A stretch of DNA of 64,000 nucleotides from Malaya genurostris. Lineage: Eukaryota; Arthropoda; Insecta; Diptera; Culicidae. A program made the position numbers and the translations under genes. Under the pieces are notes generated by a model. The model worked only from the letters and a program-made list of their open reading frames with translations, searched no databases and had not been told where the DNA came from. Of the stretch, positions 10,858 through 24,500 are shown piece by piece (the stretch's first letter is position 1; each line of letters starts with the position of its first letter). Location: the NCBI RefSeq assembly GCF_030247185.1, contig NC_080572.1, positions 122,760,928 to 122,824,927 on the forward strand, read 5' to 3'.

Positions 10858-11360
10858 CTAAGCATTTATCACTTTCATAACGTTCCCAGAATTACATGCC
10901 TCGTTTAAAGTTTTGCTCGAGCTTCCTGGTTTAAAACTAGTCCACCAAGCCGATTGAATGTAGACTTTTTGATAACTCGCTCCAGGCGACCACAGTGTTT
11001 CTATAAACTTGATGGACATATCAGCATTGTTAAAGGTTGTCAAAAATTTTGAACGTGCCTGTTCAAGTGCCGATTGGGCTAGATCTATGTATCCGGTAAC
11101 CAGATTGTTATTCCACCAATGAGGGCATCAATGTCTTTCGCATTCAGTTTATCAACCGATCCACCACCAGATGTGTTCCCTGATCGTGCATTCCAAGTAA
11201 AGGAAAAATTTTGAAGAATTGTTCTACCGATGTCAAATTATCTTTTTTGATTGCTTTATCAAACTTTTGTCAAACGACGTCGCGGATCTGTGTCGTTGCT
11301 CATTCTAGTGTAGAAACAACTTTTCGAACGGAAGCTATCGATCCAGACACGTCATCAGCA
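10858..11360 (-). pseudogene. COG4-like pseudogene fragment
   Basis: Reading the minus strand from about 11,360 down gives DDVSGSIASVRKVVSTLE, a stop, TTQIRDVV, a stop, QKFDKAIKKDNLTSVEQFFK, then IFPLLGMHDQG. This matches the KFxxAxxxxDLxxVExFFKIFPLLGxHxxG block of subunit 4 of the conserved oligomeric Golgi complex. A later KDIDALIGGIT segment resembles the family's DALIGEIT region after an apparent internal deletion. The last 61 residues (to 10,858) were not matched to anything. Several in-frame stops show it is not functional. Confidence 0.6.
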
Positions 11361-12304
11361 ATTTTTTGTAAAAATTTTTAATAATGAAATGTGGAATTAT
11401 TCCATAACTATTTCAAACTGTTTGTTTATTTATTCTGGTGCTCCATGGTAACTAGTTCATAGCAACCTAAACAGTGTTGCTCGAATAGCTAGTTTTTGTC
11501 ATTTTCAAGGGGTTGCTCGTTGCTATTTATGGTAACTGCTGGTAAATCGCTCACGAACACTTTTCATTCCGATTTTTCTTCGGAGTGTCTGGTCGTGTCG
11601 TCGATTAACCTTTCAACTGCTGAGAATAGCCACACCAACACATTCGCACGTGGATTGGTCTATAATTGTCTGTATCAGTGTTACCATATTCACATATTTT
11701 TCTGCAAAACTAAAGATTTTCCAAGCATTTTTGCTGCGCAAATTCTGTAACACAGATTTTCTCACATTTGAGAGAGAAAATCGCAAATTTTAATGGGTAT
11801 TTCGAAAAACGAAAAAATATTCCATAGATTTTTATGTAGTTCTGTATAAAATGTTCATTACGACCTAAGTAACAAAAGTAAACAAACCGAGTTTTCATTG
11901 TTTAGTTAGGAAGGTTCTAATACATGAGCTACCCGAAAACAGTTTCTCAATTCTCTATAGGTTCACAAAAAAATCTGTCAACACATTTCACGTATGTCGA
12001 TATCAATGAAAAATAATCATTAATGCTACTTTCGTCAATTGGCAATGTTATGATCAATGTACCAAAGCATAAACAAAAGTGCATGCGCAGACTTACGATA
12101 ACATAGTTTTTCACGAAAAAGTATTTTGAAAGTGAGACTTGCTGTAGAGTTGGAGATATTTAATGGGTTCAAGTTGCTATTAAGCTTGATAAAAAAGCTG
12201 ATTCATTTGCGGAAAGAAACTGATTTGTTTCCAATCGCGAAAGTTCTTAAAACACACTAAAAACGGGTCGACTGTCAATTTTTGCCACTTTACATGCAAA
12301 ACTA
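11361..12304. other. No gene seen
   Basis: No coding or RNA gene recognised. A CAGTGTTACCA-like start near 11,678 followed by CACATATTTTTCTGCAAAAC looks like a hAT-type fragment without a matched partner. Confidence 0.35.
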
Positions 12305-13370
12305 CACGCAGAGAACATTAGCATGTTTGAAATAACAAAACTGTTAGTAGTTTTTCAAATTTGATTTATATTCATTTCAAGCTAGAATATGTTTCGCAAT
12401 TATCGAATGAGAAAGTAAACAAAGAGTTTCATTCGTCGTTTTGAACATTTCATACAGATCTTTTCTCGTGCGTCTAAACCACAGCATTATTGTCTCCCGC
12501 GGAAGAAGTTTGTACACGTTTCATAAGAAAAAATGATCTGCTTCTTTCATTTCATATGAGGTTTCCAACAATACAAGTGTAAATATTGATGATAAAGTAT
12601 ATTTTAAAAATTTGCATAACATTACATAACTAGTTTGCTTTGCAAAAAATATTTGATGCAGGTTCTCTGTTTTGGTCTGACTGATGGAGCACCGAATCGT
12701 TTGGATGCTATAAAAATTAAAAAAACAGGGCTTTACAGCGTTATGTGAGTAATTCAATCGTTTAGCAACGGGAATGACGAAACGATCAAATATCTTTAAA
12801 AAAATTCAAAATTAAAAGTAGGGTAAGGGCTCCCTATTTCATCTCATTTGTAAGGACGTCGCCTTCAAACCCCGATTTAGCCTCTAAAATCACTGTAACT
12901 ATTTCATATTACTGCTTCATCCGCCTTGCTCCACGTTGAAAATTGATTCACATTCCTTGAAAATTAAACTAATATTTATAAAACAGCTAAAAACACTAAT
13001 GATGTTTTCACTACTCTGCTCCTAATTTCATCTCAATGGATTTTTATCCATCCTATCGTTGATCTTTTATTCATCCTATAAATTAGCAATGGCGACAGCA
13101 ATCAAAACAAAATATTCCACTATTACACTCTCACCCGCATTCGCATGGCTGCCAGATGGCTGACTAAACGCTGTCAGCTGGAAAAATATGGCTTGCAGAC
13201 ATTCTGGTGACCGACTGCCTTACCGCTGCCACATATACAACTCAAACGATACAACCGTACCCACCAGGATTTTTCCACATTATTATTATTGGTAAAAAAT
13301 TTACTCGTTGAATTATCTAATTAATGGGGCAATGACTTACGGAGATCTAAAGAACTATCTTTTAACATCA

Positions 13371-13405
<35 letters not shown>

Positions 13406-13486
13406 ATTTATTGGAATATGAGTTAAAATTAAATTATTAAGATTTAAATTGGGTGTTCAGCCACAAGTGGTGACTTTTCAGCCCTG

Positions 13487-13671
<185 letters not shown>

Positions 13672-13791
13672 TTGGTTATTACCATGAAGACATCATTTGC
13701 TTCCGCAATTCTGAGATTTTTGTGTAGGGAAAATTCTAAACCTACTTGTATTGTGTAATGGGGAAAAGGAACTTATGTACTAACTTACTAA

Positions 13792-16447
13792 CTAATACAG
13801 AGAGCGAATCGATTCAATTGAAGATTGCATCGATTTTTGTCGGAATTTGCTTATAATATTATGTGACATTACATCTAATGGTTCTATATTTGTGAGTCTG
13901 TGTAACTCATTTGTACTAAACCAGGGAGGACGCTTCAGAATCATTTTCAGAATTTTATTCTGAATCCTTTGAAGCGTTTTCTTCCTGGTGGAACAACAGC
14001 TTGACCAAATTGGTACCGCATAAAGCATGGCTGGTCTGAAAATTTGTTTATAAATTAACAATTTGTTTTTTAAACAGAGCTTAGAATTTCTGTTTATAAG
14101 AGGATATAAACATTTAATATATTTATTACACTTTGCCTGGATTCCTTCAATGTGATCCTTGAAAGTGAGTTTTTTGTCATACGTTAAACCTAAGTATTTA
14201 GCTTGATCAGACCATGTCAATTCCAAGCCATTCAATTTGAGAATGTGATTATTGTTTGGTTTAAGAAAAGAAGCTCTTGGCTTGTGAGGAAAGATAATTA
14301 ATTGCGTTTTTGCTGCATTTGGTTTAATTTTCCATTTTGACAGATAATCACTGAAAATATTTAAACCTCTTTGTAGGCGACTGCAGATCACTCTTAGATT
14401 TCTACCTGTGGCTAACAGACTTGTGTCGTCACAGAATAGCGATTTCTGACAACCAACGGGTAGATTTAGAAGATCAGAAGTGAAAATATTATACAAGATT
14501 GGAGCTACACTCGAACCCTGCGGAACACCAGCTCGTACGGGTAGCAATTCAGATTTACAATTCTGATAGCTAACCTGAAGAGTACGATCAGTTAAATAAT
14601 TTTGAATCATTTTGATCAAATAAATAGGAAACTGGAAATCAGACATTTTTGCTATTAAACCTTTGTGCCAAACACTGTCGAATGCTTTTTCTATGTCTAG
14701 AAGAGCAACTCCAGTGGATAACCCAGAAGATTTATTTGATTTTATCATGTTCGTTACTCTGACAAGTTGATGAGTAGTTGAATGTTCATGACGAAATCCA
14801 AACTGCTCTGGTAAAAAAAATTGAATTCTCATTTATATGAGACATCATTCTCAACAAGATAATTTTTTCAAAAAGTTTACTGATAGAAGAAAGTAAGCTA
14901 ATTGGTCGATAACTTGATGTTTCTGCTGGGTTTTTATCAGGTTTTAGGATAGGAATTACTTTAGCGTTTTTCCATCTTTTTGGGAAGTAAGCTAATGAAA
15001 AACACTTGTTGAAAATTTTAACCAGGAGTCTCAAGGCAACATCGGGAAGATTTTTAATAAGAATATTAAAAATTCCATCATTACCAGGAGCCTTCATGTT
15101 TTTGAGTTTCCTAATAATTGATTTAATTTCATCAAAATTCGTCTCAATAATGTCATCGTGTGATAACACTTGGGTTGAAATATGCTCATATTTCAGTGAG
15201 ACTTCATTTTCAATAGGACTCACAACGTTTAAATTAAAATTGTGGACACTCTCGAACTGCTGAGCAAGTTTTTGAGCTTTTTCACCATTTGTAAGAAGTA
15301 TTTGATTTCCTTCCTTGAGAGCAGGAATTGGTTTCTGAGGTTTCTTAAGAACCTTAGAAAGTTTCCAGAAAGGTTTAGAATATGGTTTAATTTGTTCAAC
15401 TTCTTTAGCGAAATTTTCATTTCGCAAAAGAGTAAATCTATGTTTAATTTCTTTTTGTAAATCCTTAACTATGTTTTTCATAGCAGGATCACGAGAACGT
15501 TGATATTGTCGTCGACGAACATTCTTCAACCGAATGAGCAGTTGAAGATTGTCATCGATGATAGGAGAATTTAATTTAGTTTGAGCTTTGGGAACTGAAA
15601 GATTTCTAGCTTCGATAATATAATGATTCAAATTATCAATTGCTGTGTCGATGTCCGCAGAATTTTCTAAAATAGTTTCATGATCCACATGATTTTCAAT
15701 GTGAGATCTGTAATCCAACCAATTAGCTCTATGATAGTTGAAAATAGAACTAATTGGATTAATTATAGCTTCGTTGGAAAGTCTGAATGTTACAGGAAGA
15801 TGATCTGAGTCAAAATCAGCATGAGTAATCGGTTCACTACAAATGTGACTTTGATCTGTTAGAACCAGATCAATTGTAGACGGGTTTTTCACGGAAGAGA
15901 AACAAGTAGGATTACTGGGATGAAGAACTGTAAAGTAACCAGCTGAGAGTTGATTATGAAGTATTTTACCATTACTGTTATTTTGCCTACAATTCCACTG
16001 GACATGCTTAGCATTTAAGTCCCCTATTACGAAAAATTTCGATCGATATCTTGTAAGTTTTTGCAAATCGCCTTTAAAGAAATTTAATTGTTCGCCGGTG
16101 CATTGGAATGGCAAATATGCTCCAGCGATGAAATAAATTCCATGAATGGTTTCAACTTCGATTCCCAAGCTTTCAATAACTTTAGTATTGAAAGAAGGTA
16201 AAATTCGATGTTTAATTTGCCGTTGGACAAAAATGGCAACTCCACCACCAATTCCAGTGAACCTGTCAAATCGATGAACCACATAATGTGAATTACTTTT
16301 CAATTTTACATTTGGTTTAAGAAAAGTTTCTGTCACAATGGCAATATGAATTTTGTGAACTTTGAGAAAATTAAAAAATTCATCTTCACTCGATTTCAAA
16401 GATCGAGCATTCCAATTTAAAATATTCAAATAATTATTTAACATCAT
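13792..16447 (-). pseudogene. Jockey copy A ORF2 (endonuclease + reverse transcriptase), frameshifted
   Basis: ORF2 begins at 16447, overlapping the end of ORF1 by 14 nt. It has an apurinic-type endonuclease domain (LNWNARSLKS, TETFLKP, VIGDLNAKH, DSDHLPVTFR; residues ~8-220), then a reverse transcriptase with KAPGNDGI, YRPISLLS, IEKAFDSVWH and the catalytic FCDDTSLL. The frame breaks near 14,813-14,820, where a run of eight A's (seven in copy B) follows the LPEQF-coding region. After that the remaining 346 codons continue in another frame to 13792. The cause may be real decay or a homopolymer sequencing error. Without the break the protein would be ~890 residues, as in copy B. Confidence 0.9.
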
Positions 16448-17924
16448 TGTTAAATTTTAAATTCATTATAATATTATTTGCAAATTTCCATCCGATTTGA
16501 AATGCTTCAAAAAGTGATGAAGTCGAATTCATTTGGATGATCATTTGAAAAAGTTGATCTTGTAGGTAGATCATTTTATTTTCAGTTATATCGCCTAAAT
16601 CGACTTCATTTAAAGAAGCGAATGGCATTGAAGGAATATTTGTAGGTAGACTGCCATTAGAAGAAGATGATTTGGCCGGTCTACCTATTAATAAATTGTT
16701 TTCGTTAGAAGAAGAACTGCAAGGCGGTCCTGTGTTTTGATTATTTACATTAGAAGAAATAGGAGATAGATTTCTACCTAATATACCAGCATAACTGACA
16801 TTAGAAGAAGATGATGACGAGGTCGATCTACCTGTCAATAAATTGTTTTCATTAGAAGACGAATTGGCAGGTGCCTTAGAAGAATTTTCAGGTAAGTTCT
16901 GTAAATTTAAGGTCGTTGATTTGACTTGTTGTCTAAGCGAACGAGCGTTTAAAATTTTTTCCCTGACAGGACATTTCAAATAATTGGATTTATGATTTCC
17001 ATTGCAATTTGAACATGAAAATTTATCAGTGGTTTCATTCATTGGACAAACGTCTTTCGAATGCGATTTACCACAATTCAAACACCGTATATCCATATGA
17101 CAATTTTTGGTTCCATGACCGAAGCCTTGGCAACGACGACATTGCGTTAAGTTTGCAATACGATTATGCCGCTTATAATGTTCCCAATGAATTTTAATGT
17201 GGGAAATGAAACGTACTTTTTCTAAAGTTTTCAAATTGTTTACATCACTTCGATTGAAGTGTATTAGGTAAAGTTCATGGGAAATTCCAGAGCGTGGTTT
17301 AGAAGTACCATTCGCTCTTTTTTTCATAAGTATTACTTGGGAAGGGGCAAAACCAAGCAATTCTTTGAGTTCATTTTTAATTTCATCAATACTTTGATCA
17401 TTTGATAATCCTTTCAAGACAGCCTTGAAGGGTCTGTCTGATTTTATATCATATGAATAAAATTTATGAAGTTTCTCGGTCAAATATCGAATAAGACGTT
17501 CGTAATCTTCTAATCCATCCACCAAGACTCGACATTCTCCTCTTCGTCCGATTTGAAATGAGACTTTCACTTCCGGGAGAAAAGTAGAAAGCTCAGTACG
17601 GAATGCTTTGAAGTCGGAAATCATCACCGTCACTGGTGGCATAGATTGATGTTTCTTCCCAGAACGACAAGCGTCCATTTTGGGAATTTTTGAAGAATTT
17701 TCTTCTATGTCGCTACAATCGGATTCAGGAAGAATCTCGTAAATATTGTTAGACGGCATAGGATCAACGGAAGGGAAATCCGTCCGTTGTCTTTTATTTT
17801 TACATTCAGATTCTATAAGATCGTGAATGTTATTAGAAAAATGTTGAATAACGGATTGTGATTTATTCCGTATTGAATTATTTTTAGCCTTAGGCTTGTT
17901 GCCTTTCCGGTTGGACGCAGGCAT
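16434..17924 (-). CDS. Jockey copy A ORF1 (gag-like nucleic-acid-binding protein)
   Basis: 496 residues, intact. The N-terminal third is basic and Ser/Asn-rich (MPASNRKGNKPKAKNN...). A central RNA-recognition-like region (~100-250) is followed by three zinc knuckles: CRRCQGFGHGTKNC, CLNCGKSHSKDVC and CSNCNGNHKSNYLKC. The tail is Ser/Asn-rich and repetitive. In this family ORF1 binds the element RNA and forms the transposition particle. The start is the first ATG; the following ORF2 overlaps it by 14 nt. Confidence 0.9.
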   Translation of the reverse strand: MPASNRKGNKPKAKNNSIRNKSQSVIQHFSNNIHDLIESECKNKRQRTDFPSVDPMPSNNIYEILPESDCSDIEENSSKIPKMDACRSGKKHQSMPPVTVMISDFKAFRTELSTFLPEVKVSFQIGRRGECRVLVDGLEDYERLIRYLTEKLHKFYSYDIKSDRPFKAVLKGLSNDQSIDEIKNELKELLGFAPSQVILMKKRANGTSKPRSGISHELYLIHFNRSDVNNLKTLEKVRFISHIKIHWEHYKRHNRIANLTQCRRCQGFGHGTKNCHMDIRCLNCGKSHSKDVCPMNETTDKFSCSNCNGNHKSNYLKCPVREKILNARSLRQQVKSTTLNLQNLPENSSKAPANSSSNENNLLTGRSTSSSSSSNVSYAGILGRNLSPISSNVNNQNTGPPCSSSSNENNLLIGRPAKSSSSNGSLPTNIPSMPFASLNEVDLGDITENKMIYLQDQLFQMIIQMNSTSSLFEAFQIGWKFANNIIMNLKFNNDVK

Positions 17925-19971
17925 TTTTGAAATTAATGAAATTTTAAATTAAATTAACTAGGCTAAATTAGTCTTCGATTAGACTCCTAGCTAGCCTTAA
18001 AAAAGGCTGATTAATTTCTTAGTCACTCTAATATCACTCTTTGTATCACTTAGTCACTCTAATATCACTCTTTGTATCACTTAGTCACTTAGTTAGTGAT
18101 TCAGGTAGCCTTGAAAAAGACTGAAGCCTTGAATCAATGAAACTCTAGGTAGCCAGAAAAAAATTCCAGGAGCCAAGAGCTATACGCGTGCGGTGCGAAC
18201 GACTGTTCAACACCGACTGTTCTTTTTTTAACATCATTCTATTAGTGAAAACAGATAGAACAAATATAGACATTCTATGCAAAGTAATACATATTTTCTC
18301 TGAAAATACCTGGCATCTCTGTGCACAGCCGATGAAACACACACACACACTTCACAGCGTTATGTTGGCGTATAGCGGAATGAAACCAGTGCTACTAGAT
18401 TTGCCACAATGGTTATTTCATTAGTATTTAACACGTTCTTTCTGGTAATATTCGAAACAGAAACAGTTTTATTGAAATATTAATATCAATAATTTAATTA
18501 AACTAATGTCACGGATACCAAAAACATACTTTTTGATGATAATTTGAAGAAGATAAACAATTTTTGTTTTGTAACATTATGAGATAACTTGGCAACTTTG
18601 CGAAACCAAATGAGATGAAAACAAAGCGCAATCAAGTGAACGAAGTGAAAAACTTTCATCTCATAGTTTTGAAGACTTTTATTGCTTGACGGGTAAATTT
18701 TGAAGTTTTTAATCGTTAACTAAACAAGTGGCAAGTGAACATAACTAATTATGAAGTCATCCAGCATTCAATGGTAGTGTAATTGTGCGAAATAGTGACC
18801 ATGTTTGAGACGAATCGATTAGTAGATATTCAGAAACATGACGAACTGTAAATCTTGAGACGAAAGTGTGTCCTAAATTGAAAAGTGAGTTTATTTTATA
18901 TGAAAAAAACGATCACCGAAGAATTTAAAAACATTTCTTTCAATAGGAAAGTGTGACAATAGCTTTTCAAATCATTTTAAAACATTTCACAGTTTGCTTC
19001 CGGTAGGTTATAAAATATTATTCATGTTCAAAGTTATGAGGTGAAGGGATGAGATGGAAATAGGAGCTCAGATGAAATAGGGAGCCGTTGCCCTAATTGT
19101 TTTCTATAAATTTTTAAACCAATATAAATCGAAATAAAAGTAGTATAAATCAATCATTTTATTTTTAAAAACAAACGAAAATGTATGATTTCAACAAACA
19201 AACGCATTTGTTGAAATAGCTAAATTTAGGGTAATTTATTTCAACTAAAAAGTTTGTGAATTTAAAGCGCAACAATTCTTAACCTTATCTAAGGTTCGTT
19301 CATTCATAACAAATTTTTCAAATTTAATTCACTGTGAAATTGTTTGTCAAGAAATTGACAGGAACGCACAAGTGAAATATTCATTGCTTTTATCAAAATG
19401 TCGTTTGAACACACCCCGGTGGTGCGATTGTCATCTGCATACAATTGCATTATAACAAACCACTTTTTTTTCTTATTCAAAAAGAGGTCAAATTACTTGT
19501 TTTGCAGAGAATACTAGACAAGAGTTATATTTATATTGGGTTTGAAGAAATTAACTTTTGACACCAGTGTGGTTTGATTGTATGGTATGAACGTAGCTTA
19601 ATATATTGTTGACAACAACGCCACCAAAACAAAATGCGTCGGTTTCAGGAACCAGCTTCCATAGCAGGGGGGTGTTTGAAACAAACTAACACACTGAGTA
19701 AAATTGATTATCATGTTTTGTAGTTTCAAGCAGCAATATTTTCTATATCAAACCAGATTTTCTTTTGTCACTATTTTAACAAAAAAAATCGTTGCATGAA
19801 ACCCAAATTTGGTTATATTTACCTTTTTTTCTGCGTGTAGCTCTTACAAATATTTTCCATCAAATGGGTTGCCATGGCCTCCAAAAGGCTGCCAAGACCA
19901 TTTCAGTGACAACATCAAAGCTAAACTGACACAACATATTCGTCCGTATTTCAGTAAGCCGCGCTTTTTAA

Positions 19972-20717
19972 GGTAGCGCTTCGCCGTGGTCAGGTCGAAG
20001 CGAGACAACTCACTGCTTCCTCTTGCTTTGTCGCCGAAATTTCACGCGAAATTGCAAATTTCTCCAATACTAGCCCGATTCACGAAAAATCAAAAACATA
20101 CGATTGTAGGTAAATGATCTTACTATGCATTTGGCGAAAAATACCAGCTAGAAAGCTTTTCTTTCGCGAGATTTCGTGCGAGTTTTGTTAAACATTTTGT
20201 TTTCTTTTTTCCTTTTCTCGCTATAAACAACTCGCATATGTAGGGATGTGCTATGTTTTCAACAAAGCGTCAAAGCTAGTAGCGATGAAAATCATTACTG
20301 ATTTCTGGTTCTACTGAAACATGAATAGAAATTATTTTACAAAGTAGTAACACTTAGTTACATTTTCTACTCATCTATATTCAACGTTTACGCAGAGAGA
20401 ACGGACAACGAAAACAAAAGAAATGTTCTTAGCGTCTACCGCATGTGGCATTTTACACACCCCAATGCATGCGTTGACATTGTGTGCGTGCGAAAGAATA
20501 AGGAAAAACTCATTCAATTTTCAAACCTCGCACGAAATCTTTCGATAAAAACGTTTATCAGGCACAATTTATATACGAATCGATAGAAAAATTAATTATC
20601 TAGAATCGTATGTTCTTGGAATTTCTGTTTTCTTTCCCGTTTTCTCACAATTTTGGGTAAAGTGCGTGAAACCCCGGGATAGGCAGCGAACTCCCGTGAC
20701 CACGGCGAAGCGCTACC
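19972..20717. mobile_element. TTAA-flanked MITE (piggyBac-like), copy 1
   Basis: A 746 bp element with a 21-bp perfect terminal inverted repeat beginning GGTAGCGCTTCGCCGTGGTC, flanked by TTAA on both sides (19968-19971, 20718-20721). Subterminal palindrome-rich segments contain GCGAGATTTCGTGCGAG-type motifs. No ORF of note. The second copy at 40641-41384 is in the opposite orientation. TTAA targeting is the hallmark of the piggyBac superfamily. Confidence 0.9.
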
Positions 20718-20721
20718 TTAA

Positions 20722-21171
20722 TTGAAAATTTTACTGCGCTTGTAGCCATTGTCGTGGTTATCAATGAAAAATGGCCACAATAAAATTTCTGTACAGGTTA
20801 GTATTTTAATTTAATTTTTAAATTATTTTGCGAATGCAAAAAAAAAACAAATTTATTAAATTTAGCAAAACTATCGGATTCGTTACACCAACGATTAATA
20901 ACTAACATTCCTCAGTAGCACAGGCTTTGGTCGTAGCCGAATCAATAACGATTATTTAATGAAAAGTTAGTAGTGAGTGGGTATATATAGTGAAAATGAT
21001 TTCTTTGTGCACTTTTATTTGATCCTGGGTGCATTGTACTTAAAATCCAACAATAGTACACAAACTCAAAGTCTAGGTAAATTATTGAGATATTTTTAAT
21101 TTTTTTTTTTATTTTCCTGTAAAATTTATCCAATTTTTGATAATTTTTCTGCTAACTTTCTCAGTACTACA
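20722..21171. other. No gene seen
   Basis: AT-rich sequence between the TTAA MITE and the I-clade LINE, with no recognised feature. Confidence 0.4.
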
Positions 21172-21514
21172 GAAGTATTTATTTTTTTTTTTTTTTTTTT
21201 TCATAAATACGTTTATTTCATAGGCAATATACATAAGTTTTTCTTCGCCGTGGCATCCACAATACATAGTAGTTTAAACCTAATACATTTCGAATATCAT
21301 ATTAGTATGTTGGTACTCATTAGTTAATCTAAACACTGTTTTTATCAAGCGAGTTGCTATTTTAAATTACATTAAATAAAATACATTTATTTTGTACATG
21401 ATCTTATAACTATTTCAGGATTGTTTGTATCAGTTCACCACTTATATTCAATATCCTATAGTTGGCTATTGGTTGAACTCATGGAAGAGAAAACAGTTTA
21501 ACATAAAATAAAAT

Positions 21515-24500
21515 TTAAATTGGAACTCCAATGGATTTAATGAAATGATAAAGAAGTTTCATGTATGGAAGGTCACGACAAGCAAGAATGTCGCGAACTG
21601 GGACATTGGATAGTCTACCTTGGGTACGCAAGGAATTTATTAGTTGAGATCTGACATCACGAAACTCCACGCATGTCCAAACAACATGGTCAATATCGCG
21701 GTAACCTTCGCCGCAAGCACAATGATTAGTCTCGGAAAGTCCAATTCGAAGGAGATGTGCATCTAACGTGTAGTGATTGGACATGAGTCTGGACATCACA
21801 CGAATGAAATCTCTACTCACATCCAGTCCCCTGAACCATGCCTTTGTCGATATTTTAGGAATAATTGAGTGCATCCACCGACCCAGATCATCTTTATCCC
21901 AAGAAGCTTGCCAGCTGGCAAGTGTTCTTTGGCGAGACGCGCTATAGAATTCGTTGAAAGCAATCGGTCTCTCATAAATTTCACCCTCAATAGCACCACG
22001 TTTGGCTAAAATATCGGCTCTTTCATTGCCTGGAATGGAGCAATGAGCCGGAACCCAAACTATTGTGATTAGATAATTATTATTCAATATGTCGTTCAGA
22101 CACTGTTTTATTTTACCCAAGAAAAACGGTTCATTTTTGCCAGCAGCGTTTGAGCGAATGGCTTCAATTGCACTCAGACTATCTGTGAAGAGGAAATAAT
22201 GGTTTGGAGATAATGTGACGATTACATTCAAGCTATAATGAACTGCTGCTAACTCTGCTATATAAACAGATGCAGGTTCTTGAAGCTTGAATGAGGCCGA
22301 AACATTATTGTTGAACATACCAAACCCTGTCGCTTCTTCCATTCGCGATCCGTCCGTGTAAAACATTTTCTCAGAGTTAATATGCCTGAACTTACTTGAA
22401 AATATTTTTGGGATTTCCATAGAGCGTAGGTGGTCCGGGATTCCACGCACTTCGCGCTGCATGGATGTGTCGAAAAATAAAGTTGAGTCAGGTACATTTA
22501 GGAGGCTGACACGGATAGGAATATATCTTGAAGGGTTGATTTCCTGTGACATATGGTTAAAATATACTGTCATGAATTTTGTTTGAGATCGAAGCTCGAC
22601 TAGTCGTTCGAAATTATTAATTACCATGGGATTCAGCACATCACATCTTATTAGCAGGCGTGATGAAAGCTCCCAAAATCGATCTTTTAATGGAAGAACT
22701 CCCGCCAGAACTTCAAGACTCATTGTATGTGTCGAATGCATGCAGCCTAAAGCAATTCGCAAACAACGGTACTGAATTCGCTCAAGTTTGATAATATGAG
22801 AATTTGCAGCGGAACGAAAACAAACGCATCCATATTCCATCACTGAAAGTATCGTTGTCTGATACAATTTTATTAGATCTTGCGGATGAGCACCCCACCA
22901 AGACCCTGTTATTGTTCGAAGAAAATTTACTCTTTGTTGGCATTTCGTTATCAGATACCTAATGTGTCCTCCCCACGTGCATTTGGAATCAAACCACACC
23001 CCGAGGTATTTGAAAGTCAAAACCTGTTCGATTATTCTTCCCATCATATGAAGCTGAAGTTGCGCGGGATCATGCTTTTTTGAAAAGACGACCAGCTCTG
23101 TTTTCTCCGCAGAGAATTCGATACCAAGATGAACAGCCCAAACGGACAATTTATCTAAGGTATCTTGCAATGGTTTTTGCAGATCAATAGCTTTGGATCC
23201 AGTAACTGAAACCACGCCATCATCTGCCAATTGTCTTAGTGTACATGGGGTTACTAGACAGCTGTCAATGTCATTCACGTAAAAATTATAGAGGAGCGGA
23301 CTGAGGCATGAGCCTTGCGGGAGACCCATGTAGCTAATTCTGATTGTTGCCAAATCGCCATGTGAAAAATGCATGCGTTTCTCTGACAAAAGGTTGTGCA
23401 AATAATTATTTATAACCGCTGGGAGTCCATGTTGGTGGAGCTTGTCTGAAAGAACATCAATGGAAACTGAATCAAATGCTCCTTTAATGTCTAAAAATAC
23501 AGATGCCATTTGTTGCTTTTGAGCGAAGGCAATTTGGATGTCAGACGAAAGTAATGCAAGGCAATCATTCGTCCCTTTATTTCTACGGAAGCCAAACTGA
23601 GTATCTGACAACAAACCGTTCGTCTCGACCCAAGTGTCGAGACGTCGTAGAATAATTTTTTCGAACAATTTTCTGATGCAGGACAACATCGCAATGGGTC
23701 TATATGAGTTGTGATTGGAAGCTGGTTTCCCCGGCTTTTGAATGGCGATAACTTTCACTTGTCTCCAGTCAGGTGGAACAATATTTTGCTCAAGAAACTT
23801 GTTGAACAATTCCAACAAACGTCTTTTTGCGAGGTCGGGCAGATTCTTCACCAAGTTGAATTTAATTCTGTCCAATCCAGGAGCGTTATTGTTACAAGAC
23901 ATGAGTGCTATGGAAAATTCCATCATTGAAAAGGGGCTATCAATGGAATCATCATTTGAAGAAGACTCCCTAACAATGCTATGCGTAGGAACGGAATCTG
24001 GACAAACTTTCCTCGCAAAATCAAATATCCATCGATTCGAGTACTCCTCACTCTCATTTCCTACGTTACGATTCCTCATTCGTCTGGCCGTATTCCAAAG
24101 AGTGCTCATTGAGGTTTCTCTTGACAAACCTTCCACAAAATGTCTCCAATAGCTGCATTTCTTAACCCGAAGTATGTTCTTGTACTTGGTTTCTAAAACC
24201 AAGAATTTTTCAAAATTCTGAGGAGTTCCTCCTCCTCGTTTTAAAAACGTCTTGAAAGCATTTTGTTTCGCGTGTTTAGCATCTGAGCACTCTTTGTCCC
24301 ACCAAGGATTTGGAGGTCTTCTGTTAGACGATGGACCAAGAAATCGTTTGGTTTGCGCTTGTTCTGCGGCCTCCAGAATCGAACAAACGAGGAAGTCATA
24401 TTCTTCAAGTGGGGGAAGCTCTTCCATTGAAGTTAAGACACTTGAAATATTACTTTGGTATTTAATCCAGTCAATATTTTTTGTCAAATCATATGGAATA

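Noticed and set aside
20392..20402. ACGCAGAGAGAA inside the TTAA MITE, resembling the CACGCAGAGAA MITE end
   Set aside because: It is internal to both copies of the TTAA element and lacks a TA flank and partner end; coincidental similarity.
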